From Diphasiastrum complanatum (taxonomy: Eukaryota > Streptophyta > Lycopodiopsida > Lycopodiales > Lycopodiaceae): a stretch of 64,000 bases of DNA. The notes beneath the pieces are model-generated. The model searched no databases. It saw only the letters and a list, made by a program, of their open reading frames with translations, and had not been told where the DNA came from. The DNA lies in NCBI GenBank assembly GCA_029204225.1, contig MU831865.1, positions 1 through 64,000 on the forward strand, written 5' to 3'. Of the stretch, positions 1 through 11,624 are shown piece after piece. The position numbers and the translations under genes were made by a program. Each line of letters starts with the position of its first letter. Position 1 is the first letter of the stretch.

Positions 1-1104
1 AGTGAAGGACAAGGACCGTCTTCACCACCCCCTCCTCCTGAATTAGATACCACATAGCTTATACAAGCCTTGAATTCTCTTTAAAACCACGGCCGAATAA
101 GAGTGACATTCTTCAACCCACTCACGGCCCGCCATCTTGTATCCCATGTTCACAACCCGAAATTCTTCCGGGAGAAAATAAGGATCGACATCCTGAGGTT
201 TGTGCTTTCATGGTTGGATCAGTGGAATAGTCATTTTTCCATGACAACACGAAGATCGCTATTGCCCTTATATTTTTGCGCAGGAAGGCGTGTCGTAAAT
301 GGGTAGGCTATTAGAAATGATTAACTGATATCGGATTAGTAGAGCTCTGATAGAAATAGATGCTCTTATACCATGTCCAAAATGAGAGAAATGGTGTGAT
401 GAGTAACGAAAGTGGTGGTGAGCAGATGGTAATTGGATCAGAAGTGCAACAGTTACTAGCAAAGCATTCAAAATGAACAATGTGCAATAGAACAACAATG
501 GTGTGGACAAAAACTGCACTCTGATTAGATATAAAAAATGAGTACAAACGTAAAGTTGGCCACGAGACAGTAGGGCGCAAAAAGCATCAACTGAGTTCAT
601 TGATGACAAACTGATTGAACAACACACTTACAGAATATTGCCTACAGAATGATAACCCTGATCAAGGTGTTGACTCCATTGTAGATCTTCATTAATGATT
701 GGATGTCAGTTGATCAGTTTATTGAAAGATTGACATTAATCTACTTAATTAACTACATTCGTCCTACAATAGGTAGCCATCATTTTTTACCAGTAAATGT
801 ATCTACATAGGTAGGCGGACTGTCAACGTCACGACGTGGATCAAATTTCTGAGTTGACAGTATCGGATTTTACAAAGGGTCGGAAAATATACAATGGGAC
901 AAAAACATAAGCTGGGTCGAAAACATACAGTGAACTAGGGTCGAAAAAGTTAGACCCGATTCGACCTGTCCCAAGGTCAAAAGAAAATTCACTTTGTCCA
1001 GCATAACATTGGGTTGGAAAAATTCAAACCTCGAATTTTTTTGATCTTTTGTAAAAGTTTGAGCCTTCTTCTTCCTCCCATTTTTTTTTCATGATGCTCA
1101 TTAC
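1..1104. other. Intergenic sequence without recognisable gene
   Basis: No convincing coding region is visible. A short proline-rich stretch near position 20-50 followed by a stop resembles retrotransposon gag linkers but is too short to assign. Between about 850 and 1000 a phrase containing GGGTCGAAAA recurs three or four times, which is a small degenerate direct repeat. The terminal coding exon of the minus-strand PLC-X gene could in principle lie here, but nothing recognisable was found. Confidence 0.4.
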
Positions 1105-1530
1105 CTAATGAAATTGGGCTTGAGCATGAATTCCAACCGTCCCCCTTAATGTAGATCCTGAAAAAATTTCAACCTTCAAATTTAGCAGATTGTTAAATCT
1201 GAGATGGTGCTCCTTTGATAGTGCCTTGGTGAAGTAATCTGCTGCTTGTAAATCTATCCTGCAATAAACCAAATTTCTTTTCTTGTTTTGCACTTTTTCT
1301 CTAAGATAGTGATACCTTATTTTGATATGCTTACTTCGAGAATGAAATCTCAGATTCAGAAATAGTGCAATTGTGCTTTGATTGTCGTAGTAGAGGGTCG
1401 TTGGATGTGACTGAATAAGGTTGATTTTTGCAAGCAGGTTCCTCAGCCAAATTGCCTCCTTGGTAGCATTCATGGCAACTATATATTCCAACTCTATTGA
1501 AGACAATGCTACTGAGGTCGCCTACGTATA
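1105..1530 (-). mobile_element. Ty1/copia RNase H fragment
   Basis: A minus-strand frame carries the C-terminal RNase H region of a Ty1/copia polyprotein. It has the SSIELEY segment (usually SSTEAEY), the IWLRNLL segment, the DNQSTIAL motif around the third catalytic Asp, and the SRSKHIKIRYHYLREKV stretch with ADYFTKAL downstream. No reverse transcriptase or integrase is adjacent, and an in-frame TAG lies just upstream of SVALSS. It is therefore an isolated 3' fragment of a dead element. No LTR could be placed at its 3' side. Confidence 0.85.
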
Positions 1531-1808
1531 GGAGTTTTAGGAAGTCTTATCTTGATTTGCTTCGCAAATCGACCCTGTCCTAATAAAATTACATAATTTC
1601 AACTTGAAGTGCAGTGTAACCAACCGCAGACACTTGAAGATGTCATTTGCTTCACGAAGATATTCGATGATGGCCACATTAGCTCCCACAAGTAGCAAAA
1701 TTTGCCCAAGGCTGAGAGAAATAAAAGAAATTTTTATAACAAGCGGATCAAATACGAGACAAACATCGAATCCTAGGGCGAGAAAAAGCACGTAAAGCTA
1801 GATTGCGT

Positions 1809-4332
1809 TGACTATGACAAGGGACTGGTAGCGTGTGTTTTCTCCTGCATGGATAAGGGGCATCTGCCAAAGGATTGCCCGAAAAAACGAAAGATATCTG
1901 GCGGGCATCCTAAATCCTTCAAGGTGCCAGATAATTCTAGTATTTCTTTTGTTGATTTATCCTTTAAGGATGACTCTAATTGTGAGAATTGTTGTTTTAA
2001 TACAGCTGTTGATAATGTCGAACTGCTTGATTTTCATATTATGAATTTAGATAGCATAGACATAATCTTAGGAAAAGAGTGGTTTTACTCCAAAAATGAG
2101 TCTTTAAGAAAGGACTATGTAACCCATAGTGTAACCTTTTTGCATAATGGCTCATTTGTACTTAAAGGCGATGTGAATAGGCCTTTTGATCTTGTTGTAT
2201 CTGCTTTAGAAGTTGTTGAATATTTGAAAGACTCTGGAAATAAAATTTATCTTTGCTTTCTTAAAGATGAAGTCCATGTGGATGATCATATTGTTTGGAA
2301 TCTAAATATTGATTTATCACATATGCCTTTGAATGTGCCCATAAATAACCCCTTAAGTGTTAGCTCACTTGAAGGTAGGGTATTACACAACTTAGGCAAG
2401 AATATAGCATATATATTTCTTGAAAAACTACCTGATGGCCTACCTCCTCAAAGGAGAGTCGACTTGTATCTCTTTCTCCATACAGGGTTAGCAATAAGGA
2501 AGAGGATGAAATTTCTAAGTAGTTACAAGAGCTTTTTAGAATGGGCCACATTCGGCCTAGTAAGTCTCCTTGGGGAGCACCAATCTTTTTGGTTAGTAAA
2601 AAGGATGGAGGCACACGTTTGTGTGGCGATTTTAAAAAGTTAAATGATTTAATAATCAAGAACAAATATCCCTTACCTAGGATGGATGATCTAATGGATC
2701 GTCTGAATGGAGCTAAGTATTTCTCCAAGATTGACCTTAGATTAGGATACCATCATATAAGGATTAGGAAATCTATAGTAAGACAGTGGTGGAGCATGAA
2801 GGTCATCTCCAGACCATATTTGGCAGGCTACAAGAAACAGTCTTGTATGCCAATGCTCAGAAGACCGAGTTATGTAAGACTCAGGTTGAGTATTTGGGTC
2901 ACATACTAACGGCAGAGGGTATTTCAATTGACCCCGCCAAGGTGGTTGTGGTCAAGAAGTGGCCAAGACCAGCCGATATTCATCAATTACAGTCTTTCCT
3001 AGGCTTTTAGCACGTTCTACTGATGGTTCGTTAGGAACTGTTCCAAGATAGCTGCTCTTTTAACGGATCAATTACGGAATAACAACATTGTGGTTTGCTG
3101 AGAAGCATGGTTTTGAAAGCTTGAAGGAGGCTGTTGCGATAGCTCCAGACTCAAGATTGCTGATACCCAGAAACCTTTCGACCTAGAGACGGATGCTAGT
3201 GGCATTGCCTTGGGTGCAATGTTGAGTCAGGAAGGTAGACCGATAGCCTTTAAAAGTAAGAAATTGATGCCAGCACAACAGAGATATCCCACACATGAGC
3301 AGGAGCTATATGCGATTATACATGTGCTCAAGGTGTTAGACATTATTTGTATGGTGCCGAACTTTACATGTATCCTGACCATCATACTTTGAAGTACTTT
3401 TGCACTCAGCCGGATTTGAAGGGCTGCCAAGCTCGGTGGGCCGAACTGATGCAAGAATTTCATTTGGTAATTTACTTCCGAAGAGGGAAGGAAATTGTGG
3501 TCGTTGATGCACTATCTCAGATACTACATCAGATGAGCTGTATTGTAGTTGACAGTGATCACATGGAGGAGATCAGGAGAGCTCAACAGAGTGATGCACA
3601 TTGTCAGCGTGTGTGGCTTGATGCGTGCAAGGTAGTCGACCAGCCGAAAGAATCAGTCGAGGTTGTCACTTCCGTAGACACACACACAAGTACATATCTA
3701 ATATACACCATGAAGGATGGTATGTTATTGAGAAATGGAAAGGTTTTCATGCCAAACATGAAGGATCTTTGTCGTAAGATACTTCATAAATGCTGTGATA
3801 GTCCCTACGCAGGACACCCGGGTATTGATAAGACTAGTGAGCTAGTCAGAAGGCATTATTTCTGGCCACAATTGTAGCGAGATGTCAGAGAGTACATCTA
3901 GGGTTGCATGGCTTGTCAAGTGAACAAGGCCAAGCGGGTAAGTCCTCTGGAATTGCTACACACAAGAAAGTGTGCCAAGTTATCTTCCAAGTATTGTGGA
4001 CCATGGTTGATTATTAAGAAGGTTAGCCAAATAGCTTATAAGCTACAACAATTTGTGGGATGCAAGGTGCATCCAATGTTTCATATCAGCAAACTAAAGT
4101 AATGTTTGCACGATGGTGATAGCCTAGTGGAAGGTCTAGTATCTCTGGAGGAGAAAGACACCACAAGTTATGGGCCAGAAGAGATCTAGATCAGAGAGGA
4201 GCGACGATTGAGGAATCATATCCTCTAGGAGTATCTAGTGGCTTGGAAAGGGCATCCTTTATCTGATGCTACCTAGATGACTCGCCAAGCATTGCGGAAG
4301 TCTTACCCAGAGTTTGTCATCGAGGATAGATG
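1809..4332 (+). mobile_element. Ty3/gypsy gag-pol remnant (zinc knuckle to chromodomain), RT and integrase cores deleted
   Basis: In order the plus strand shows: a CCHC-like knuckle (CMDKGHLPKDC) at about 1846-1885; the end of an aspartic-protease domain (IDIILGKEWF) near 2060; the N-terminal reverse transcriptase with [26 protein letters not shown] and [16 protein letters not shown] (2560-2765); the RT thumb region ([13 protein letters not shown]) near 2890; RNase H from ETDASGIALGAM (3190); the HHCC integrase finger at about 3790-3930; and a C-terminal chromodomain-like stretch to 4330. The palm segment with the YxDD box and the DDE core are missing by internal deletion, and several frameshifts are present. 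The order and the chromodomain point to the chromovirus lineage. The element is dead. Its 3' LTR follows at 4355. Confidence 0.88.
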
Positions 4333-4339
4333 ACTTGCC

Positions 4340-4353
4340 AGAAGAGGGACGGA
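4340..4353 (+). other. Polypurine tract of Ty3/gypsy element
   Basis: A purine-rich run (AGAAGAGGGACGGA) lies directly before the TGTTAG start of the LTR. This is the expected site for priming plus-strand DNA synthesis and it fixes the LTR boundary. Confidence 0.65.
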
Positions 4354-4354
4354 T

Positions 4355-4833
4355 TGTTAGATGCCAATTGGGCTCAGACGTATTCTTGGCACTACCAGTT
4401 ACTAGGGCCGAGGGCCATGCCATTGGCCAGGACCAGTAACTAGGATGGACACCAAGGGACCCATTGGATTTGGTGCGTCATTGGTAGTGACCCGATGTGA
4501 CTGCCTAACAGGATGTCAGTAGGCAGAGTTATGACTGTATGAACCCTAGTTGTCAACATCAAAGATGCCTCTATTAGACGAGTATGTTGGGTGACCATGT
4601 GTATCACAAGTCTATGACAAGGCATGGATGATGGGGGTGGTGCCTCATCACTGATTGCAGGAAGTTGATTTCATGAAACCATGGGGACTGATCATCCCTT
4701 GCATGGTAGCTATGTGTCCCTGGCCCTAAATAGTAATCAGATAGACTCAAGAGGAGGGCACCTACAGTTGGGTGGATCATTCTACACATCGGACATCAGA
4801 GTTTTGAGAGCTCCTGGAGATTGGAGTGCAACA
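4355..4833 (+). repeat. LTR of Ty3/gypsy element (479 bp)
   Basis: The segment starts with TGTTAG immediately after a polypurine tract and ends with GCAACA, two bases before a primer-binding site at 4836. It therefore behaves as a 3' LTR for the pol upstream and as a 5' LTR for the gag downstream. No second copy of this LTR was seen in the window, so its age cannot be estimated from LTR divergence. Confidence 0.75.
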
Positions 4834-4835
4834 TT

Positions 4836-4847
4836 TGGTATCAGAGC
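4836..4847 (+). other. Primer-binding site (initiator Met tRNA type)
   Basis: TGGTATCAGAGC followed by C is complementary to the 3' end of plant initiator methionine tRNA, the usual primer for minus-strand synthesis in plant LTR retrotransposons. It sits two bases after the LTR end. Confidence 0.85.
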
Positions 4848-5616
4848 CTCGTTCTAGAGAGAGAATGCCCCGTTTTAGAGAGATAAAGTAGCTAAATCTT
4901 ATATTTTTGCAGGATTCTTGAGAGTTTTGAAGGGGAAAGTGAGATAGCTTCTTAAGGTGTTATAGAACCTCCAGCTCTGCTGCTCTAGCCCAAGAGATCG
5001 ATTGATTTGTTGTTTTGGGATCAAAATTATTCAAAAACGTCCTACAGGAAAATGTTCACACTCTGATTTTGTCAAGAAGTCATATTTTGCACCATTTTTG
5101 GGTTGTTTCAGTTGAAGTCTCATAACTTTCTTGCTTTTTGTCCATTTGACCTGAGATTTGCCATGGAGCATCTTGAGAGGAGGGCAGCCTACTTTGTTGT
5201 ACCTGCTACACATATGGAGATCGAAAAAATAGGCCATCTACCGATGTTTACAGGCTGTTTTTTCACCATTTTGGGGAAAAAATGACAAAGTTTCTTTTTG
5301 AGGCGATTTTCAGCACAATATTTTTGTTGCAGATCCGTCGCACTTGTTCTCTCTCTCTAGCTCTCAGATTTCTCAGAGTACCTGTTGTTTGCAGAAACCA
5401 GCCCACATCCAGCTGTTTCTGGACCTGTTTTGGGCATACCTATGAATCGCCGCACTGCCTTAGTTCTCAGGGAGTGTCATTTGCTCAGTCTTCTGCTTTT
5501 TCAGTTCGTAGCAATAAGTAGGAAAAGTGTCTTGTTTTCTTTTGCTGTAAACTTCTCCCATTTTTTTTTCTTGTAAAGTTTTTTGAGTTTTTGTGCTTCT
5601 CTACCTGTAATCCATC
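4848..5616 (+). other. Retrotransposon 5' leader
   Basis: Non-coding stretch between the PBS and the gag start. It contains a short CT-rich run near 5343 and no recognisable gene, as is normal for the untranslated leader of gypsy elements. Confidence 0.5.
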
Positions 5617-6260
5617 GTGGCTGACGATAGAGTCGATATCCCCACCAGTCCACCAGTTTTCCTTCAGTCTCCACCAGCCAGTCCTGATCCTGACCATAAT
5701 CCCAATATGGTAATGACGAGTCCACCTGCAGGCATTTCTCCGTCCGTGCAGGTTCGCATGGACAGTATGGAGAGGTCCATGGCAGAGATGCATGCTATGT
5801 TATCTTCCATTACTAGAAATTACGCGTACTCTTCACAATATCCTCACCCGCCGAAATTTCCTTCTCCCATGTCGTCTAAGTTGCATGTTCCACCCTTAAG
5901 GCGACCTATTTATGCCAATGCTTCAATTCCATTCCCAGAAGACGAAGATGTCAAACCTCCTCAGTTTTCTGGAAATTCCCCACCAAGATGTACTGAAGTG
6001 GTGGATCGGTGGTTGCATGGATGGGAAGAGTATTTGGTTTTTAAAAGAGCTCCAATTGATGAAGGCTGGAGAATTTGAAAAGTTGCTTACCATTTCACTG
6101 ATTTTGTTGATAGGTGGTGGCGGAAATTGCTCAAGTCAAACTAGTGCCCACCACCTAGGTTGAATTTAAGCGGCCTCAGGACTTAGTTCATTCCTCGACA
6201 CGAGCATGTACATGTGACAGATGCGTGGTTTTTGCACCGTCAGAAACGTTAGTATGTTGA
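5617..6260 (+). mobile_element. Ty3/gypsy gag N-terminal fragment
   Basis: A reading frame of 153 codons begins at an ATG after the leader. It shows a proline-rich N-terminus, a short predicted helix (MDSMERSMAEMHAML) and the entry to a retrotrans_gag fold (VKPPQFSG, VVDRWLHGWEEYL). After 6078 similarity continues in another frame (FTDFVDRWWRKLL), so a frameshift is present. Recognisable gag stops near 6250, where the element is truncated. No pol follows in this orientation. The fragment shares the 4355-4833 LTR with the pol lying upstream. Confidence 0.7.
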
Positions 6261-6263
6261 TAA

Positions 6264-7263
6264 AATGCTTCGCTCAAGTGTCTCACCTCATTTCCATCAA
6301 CAACACCTCATAGGTCTTTCTCTATCAACATCCTCTTTGTCTTGATTTCCACATATGCAATCCCTCTCATTTCAATCTATTAATAAAAAATATTTCAAAG
6401 AGGTAAGCTGCCATTGATGACGTGTGGTATCCACTCAATCAGTCGAGTCAGTCCTCCATAGATCCAAAGTTACATTGAAGATCTTCTTTAGGAGTCCCTT
6501 AACCAAAGTAGTCTTTCTAGCTATCCATGGGCTGTTATAGACGTTCCAGCACCTACATGCATTCACACATACACAGACTATAGTAACTAGATCCAACAGT
6601 ATCTAGGTCCAATCTATAACAAAACAACAACAACAATGATTAGGCTCATAGCAAAAGAATGCAGAATGATAGAACGTGAACTCTTGATGCTTTTTGTTTG
6701 CTACAAGCCTCCACACTTATGCCCTTTATAGATATATAGATAGATAGATATAGATATATAATCGTCACAGGCATTTATCCTGAGTGTCTTCTACTCTAAG
6801 CCTAGGGATACTCTATATTATCCTACTGCAATAGTTGCAAGCCTTACTCAACATGCCCCCACCTTTGCCACTAGTAATTGCTACTACCAATTCTAGTCAT
6901 TGATTAGTGCTGAGGCAGTGTCATAATATTGTTAGTATCTAGATTTGATGTAGACTACTAGACTCTATAAGTTGCTTATTCTACCAAGATGAAAATGTAA
7001 TAGCTAGCAAAGAGATTTATACGATATGGTATAATGCCTTTTTTATTGAACTAGCCGGGTTTATCTAGTCTTTGCTAAGATGTTTAGCTGGTTAACTATT
7101 CCTTTTTCCCATGCTAACTATCTTACCTAAAGGTTTAAGTGTTCATCTAATAATAATTCATTACAGCAAGCAAACCTTGCCATGAGGAGATTATGAATAA
7201 GTTGATAAATATAATGCATTCCCATGGTCTTCTGTCATTTGCATTCAGAGAAAAAAGTTTTAC
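6264..7263. other. Sequence downstream of PLC-X exon 7; no gene recognised
   Basis: AT-rich sequence with a short GATA-type run near 6730-6765. The last coding exon of the minus-strand PLC-X gene is expected at or below this interval. Possible minus-strand acceptors exist near 6558 and 6832, but each gives only a few codons before a stop, so no exon is called. Confidence 0.4.
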
Positions 7264-7350
7264 CTGACATTCATGAACATCACCACATCCACATAAAAGG
7301 TTTCCGTTCAGAGTATCAATTGCTTGAAACGCACCCCCACCATCGCTTCT
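7264..7350 (-). CDS. PLC-X gene exon 7 (C-terminal part)
   Basis: 29 codons: [16 protein letters not shown], then [13 protein letters not shown]. This is the conserved C-terminal end of the family after VAVDFYK. Acceptor GTCTACAG; donor CAG|GTAAAA. Relatives end within a few to some tens of residues beyond this point, so only a short tail is missing. Confidence 0.93.
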
Positions 7351-8319
7351 CTGTAGACCACACTTTCTAGGGTTAATATCTTAAATACAGATTGGAACGA
7401 AGGCTCCATGAGTTATACTGTTTAATCTTGCATGTTATAGCTTATTAAGTAGCTTCTAGTTAATAAATGCCTATGTAGAGATTAGTTTTAAAGAGCAACC
7501 AACTGGATATGATTGACTTTGAAGAACAAGCTGGGTATTAATTCAGGACAACATAAAAAGAAAGAATAAAGACCATCTAAGAAAGGATAAAGACGATCTT
7601 AAGAAGCAATTCTATACTTACACTTTCCTGTACGAAAGTCTCAACAAGCCAGTCAAATAAAAATCAAAACATGTTAAGTTGCAGATGACTAGTAAGCAAG
7701 CTAACCCATCTAAGCAGATCGTGTGTGGAAATTGGTGGGAGAAAGGACTTGGACCTGCTCAAGGGAGCTCAACCACTCAAACCAACTCAGAGCACTGCTA
7801 CGGTTCAGCTACTAATGTTTGGTTCATTTACGTTTAGCACAGCATGACCTCACAATTTTGTAATAATTCTGAACAATTGGGACGAGACCAATGCCATTTG
7901 TGAATGATCATTCAGAATTTTTATAGCTGCAATGTAAAATCTAATCAGCTTCCTTTGTTACTCTCTGTCTCTTTTACTCTGAATTAATAAAAACAATTTT
8001 CTCAATGGTAGCAATGTACCTTGTAAAAGTCGACGGCCACAAAGTTGGACCACCTTTTTCCAGAAGCAGAATAGCAGACTTTCAGCATGTCAAGAAGTGC
8101 TTTTGAGTTGGCGGTACATGCTTCCATTTCACTTGGGACGTCAGGAAAATAGTTTTCTAAAACCAGTGACTCACTTGTTGAGTTCAAAGGTGGTGATTCT
8201 GCACGGTTTGTGCACTGTCCTGATGACATTCCAGCACTACCATCTGCAAATAATAACGTACATGCTGCATCAGATTTACTTGCTGAGGTCCATCCATTCC
8301 TTAGTCCAGAAATCACTTC

Positions 8320-8378
<59 letters not shown>

Positions 8379-11300
8379 TATGACACAAAAAGTGATAACA
8401 AACAGTGAAGCAAAACAGACCCCAAAGAAGGCCTTGAAGTTAAGAAACATGTCACTTTCATCTTCATGACGTGTTCATGAACAAATGGCTCTACATGTCA
8501 ATCATGCTGCAGCCTGCTAACAGCCTCTGAAGATTATTTGGGGGGTTTGAAAAACTGACAGCTAAATCTTGAAGTAAATCAAGACAATGCAGCACATCAA
8601 AAAAAGAAACATTTACCAAAGGACACCGCTAAGCACCATTTCCTCAAAAGGACTTCTTGTGTTCTGTGTTTGTTTACAATCTTTGTCAATCATAATCATC
8701 TACAAACCCATACCTACCAAAACTTTAGTCATTATGTGTAACAGTTACGGCCTCTAACAGTACTCAAACTTGGTACGTTTTATGCAACATCTTACGATAA
8801 TGTTGTTTTCAGTATGTATTCTTGAACAAGGTATTGCATAAAAATATGGGCAGACTATGAACTCTTATCTCATACACATTCTACATAGATGTGGCGATTG
8901 TACTTGAAGTGTCTTTAGGTGAAGTTCTCTCTTGAGACATAGAATACAGTAATTTGGGTAAAAACGTAGGCTTTTTGGTTTGTAGAAACAGTAACTGGAA
9001 GGGAAATTTGAAAATGTCATATCTTGTGCATTTACATACATGCAAGTCAAACCTTAATGACAGTCAACTTGAGGGACAGTTCATAAGCTCCACAAAACAA
9101 GAAAATTTCCATGAACCAACTAGCCACTCGTTTGTTCTGTTTGTGGTGAACCAGTCAATCGTGACACTATTCAGCAACCTGTTTAGGTCACGACCAGGAA
9201 CCCTTTTTGCAGAGCCACATATTCAAAACTTTACATATGTTCCTAATCCTTGGTCTTATTTATAAGTGGATCAAACTGTTGAAAGATGTATAGATTGACC
9301 ATATCTTTCAGCAATTATGTTGAATGTTTAGCAGGTTTTTCAGAGCTCATTTCTTGTGCTGTCAAAAGGCATATCTGGCTCGGTTATTTCGTTGTAAATG
9401 CTAGCAGGGAGGGATCTCCTATGTCTATGAATTTTTAAAAACAGCAATCGGTTGTTGTGGTTAAATGACGTTGCCTTCCATCTTTGACCAGATTGTTTCA
9501 TATTCATGTTCTGTCTTCCACTCTTTAAGATTTAACCTACCAACCAAAGATTATGCTGACTCAACACTCATAACAGTGTCATCACCATAAAAGTGAGAAA
9601 ATACATTGCCCCCCTTCTATCTTCTGTCTTCCTTTAGACTTCTGCAGAATATCCATAAGAATTCATCACCTCTCTGGAAAAGTTTAGAATTAAAACAATG
9701 ACAATCAGTAAAACCTTGCATGAGGTTTAAACCTAACAGAGAATAAAGATGGCCTAGCAGCTTCAATCCAGCAACCAAAGGTGTCCTTAAAGAGCACTTA
9801 CATTCGTTTTCCACCACAAAGTTCCATTCATATGCTATCCCTTCAACTGCCTCCTTTGATGGTATAGAGGTAAAGACAAGTAAGCGCTCATCATTCGTCA
9901 CCATTTCAATAACTGTAGGCCAATCTTGTCCATTTTTGGGCATTTTTGCAAGTGGAAACCAGTATTTCATCAGTCCAGCAGCAGCAAACACCTTTGTTAA
10001 CCCATTTGGTGCATGTACATAGTCTTCAATAAAGATGGTTACAATTTCGCTGGGATTGGAAGATAGAAACTTCTCAATCTCCTGTAGTGTGCTAATAGCT
10101 GGTTGCTGGTGAAATCATTAGTCAGTCTTAGGAATTTTTTGCAACAACGTTTCCCAAACCCAAGCACCAAGACTACCAAGACCTACTTGTAACAAACCTA
10201 AAAAAAGTGATAATATATCAGTAGACTGTTTGTGAATTTCTTTCAGGATGAGATGTTGAGGACCTTAACAATTGACAGATACCTAGCCATCTGAATTCCG
10301 TAGCAACAAATGGTCCCTTTTGAATCTTAAAAAAGCATGTACTTACAAATCAATTCTTTCCGATACAAATGCTGTATTCACAGAGTGAGGACTCACAAAC
10401 GCTGTATAGTCGTAGCATGTGCCTCCAAATGAGTGACAGAGCCACACATCATCCAAATAATCGTACATGTCCAACATTAGGCCCCTAACACCATTCTACG
10501 CAACAGCAGATAGTTAGGTTTGCCTCAAGAAGCGCGCACCTCTGTTTCTTTCCTACAATAATGACCAGCAGGAAAAGCACAAATGATACTAGAAATCAGA
10601 TTCTAGTAGTGGGAATTGCCAAAATTGTTGACTGTTCGGCATCATCAATGCTGCACCTCATTGCTCAAGAGATGGAATTTATCCAGATATTGTCTAAAAA
10701 TGTAAAAAAAATGTATGCAGAAAAGGTATCCAGGTTTCTGGTTAGTCAGCTCTGATTTTCAAGCAGCAGTCCAGCTTTGGATTCCTACGAAACATTTGGG
10801 CTTTTAACAGGAAAATCATAATGCTAGCTTTCATGTTGAAACTCAAATAACACCAACTATGACTTAAGGGAATGGAATTGCATGGGTGATACTTGATAGG
10901 ATGACAAGAATATTTATACATCTCATAACCTCAGGAACAAGAAGTTAACAAGCTTCCTTGTGAAGTCAACTTTCTGAAATTTTAGTTTGCTCAATGTTGA
11001 TGAAATTGAGAAGAAACTGTTCTTCAAAGAACACTCTCAGTACAAATATGATGAGCTTTTCACAGGCTACAAAAAGCTCTCTAGATTCTAGACTTCTAAA
11101 GACTTTGATATCCCTCTGCTCCCATCACAGGATGTGCCAAAGTTGCTTTGGTCCCAGGTTCGAGCCCCCATTGGAAACCAAGACGCATTGCAGGATGCAT
11201 AATGTTAAGACCTAGGTACAGAAAATTGTGGTATATGGACCTTACATTCAGCTGGCTGGTTACGGTATCATCTTGGTTCTCAAATGTTAGTCGTGGAACT

Positions 11301-11546
11301 CCAGTCATGGATGGCTCTCCCAAAATTGCAAATGAGTTGTGTGTTGTCAACCATGAATACTTGTTGAATGGCAAAGAAATGTTCTGCAGAGTCAATGTAA
11401 CAGGCATCAGTCTTTAGGCTACATGGTAGCTCCAGATTTGCTGAGACACAAACATTCTGCAATTGAAGAGATTTTACAGAATTGCGCTGGATATACAACA
11501 TGAACTGTCCATGAATCTCTCTCCTCTCCCACCATTTGAAGGAATG

Positions 11547-11624
<78 letters not shown>

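Noticed and set aside
6530-6840. Terminal exon of the PLC-X gene at possible acceptors near 6558 or 6832
   Set aside because: They would add only five codons or an immediate stop and have no conserved sequence, so neither can be preferred without transcript data.
8002-8408. Arg-Glu and Leu-Ser repeat proteins across the CT microsatellites (also 11280-11716 and 15448-15798)
   Set aside because: Dinucleotide repeats translate into such dipeptides in any frame. Only the exon 6 part at 8020-8243 is real coding sequence.
9617-9801. Extension of PLC-X exon 5 beyond the donor at 9801
   Set aside because: The frame stays open, but protein similarity ends exactly at the GTAAGT donor and resumes in exon 6 with the split Tyr codon.
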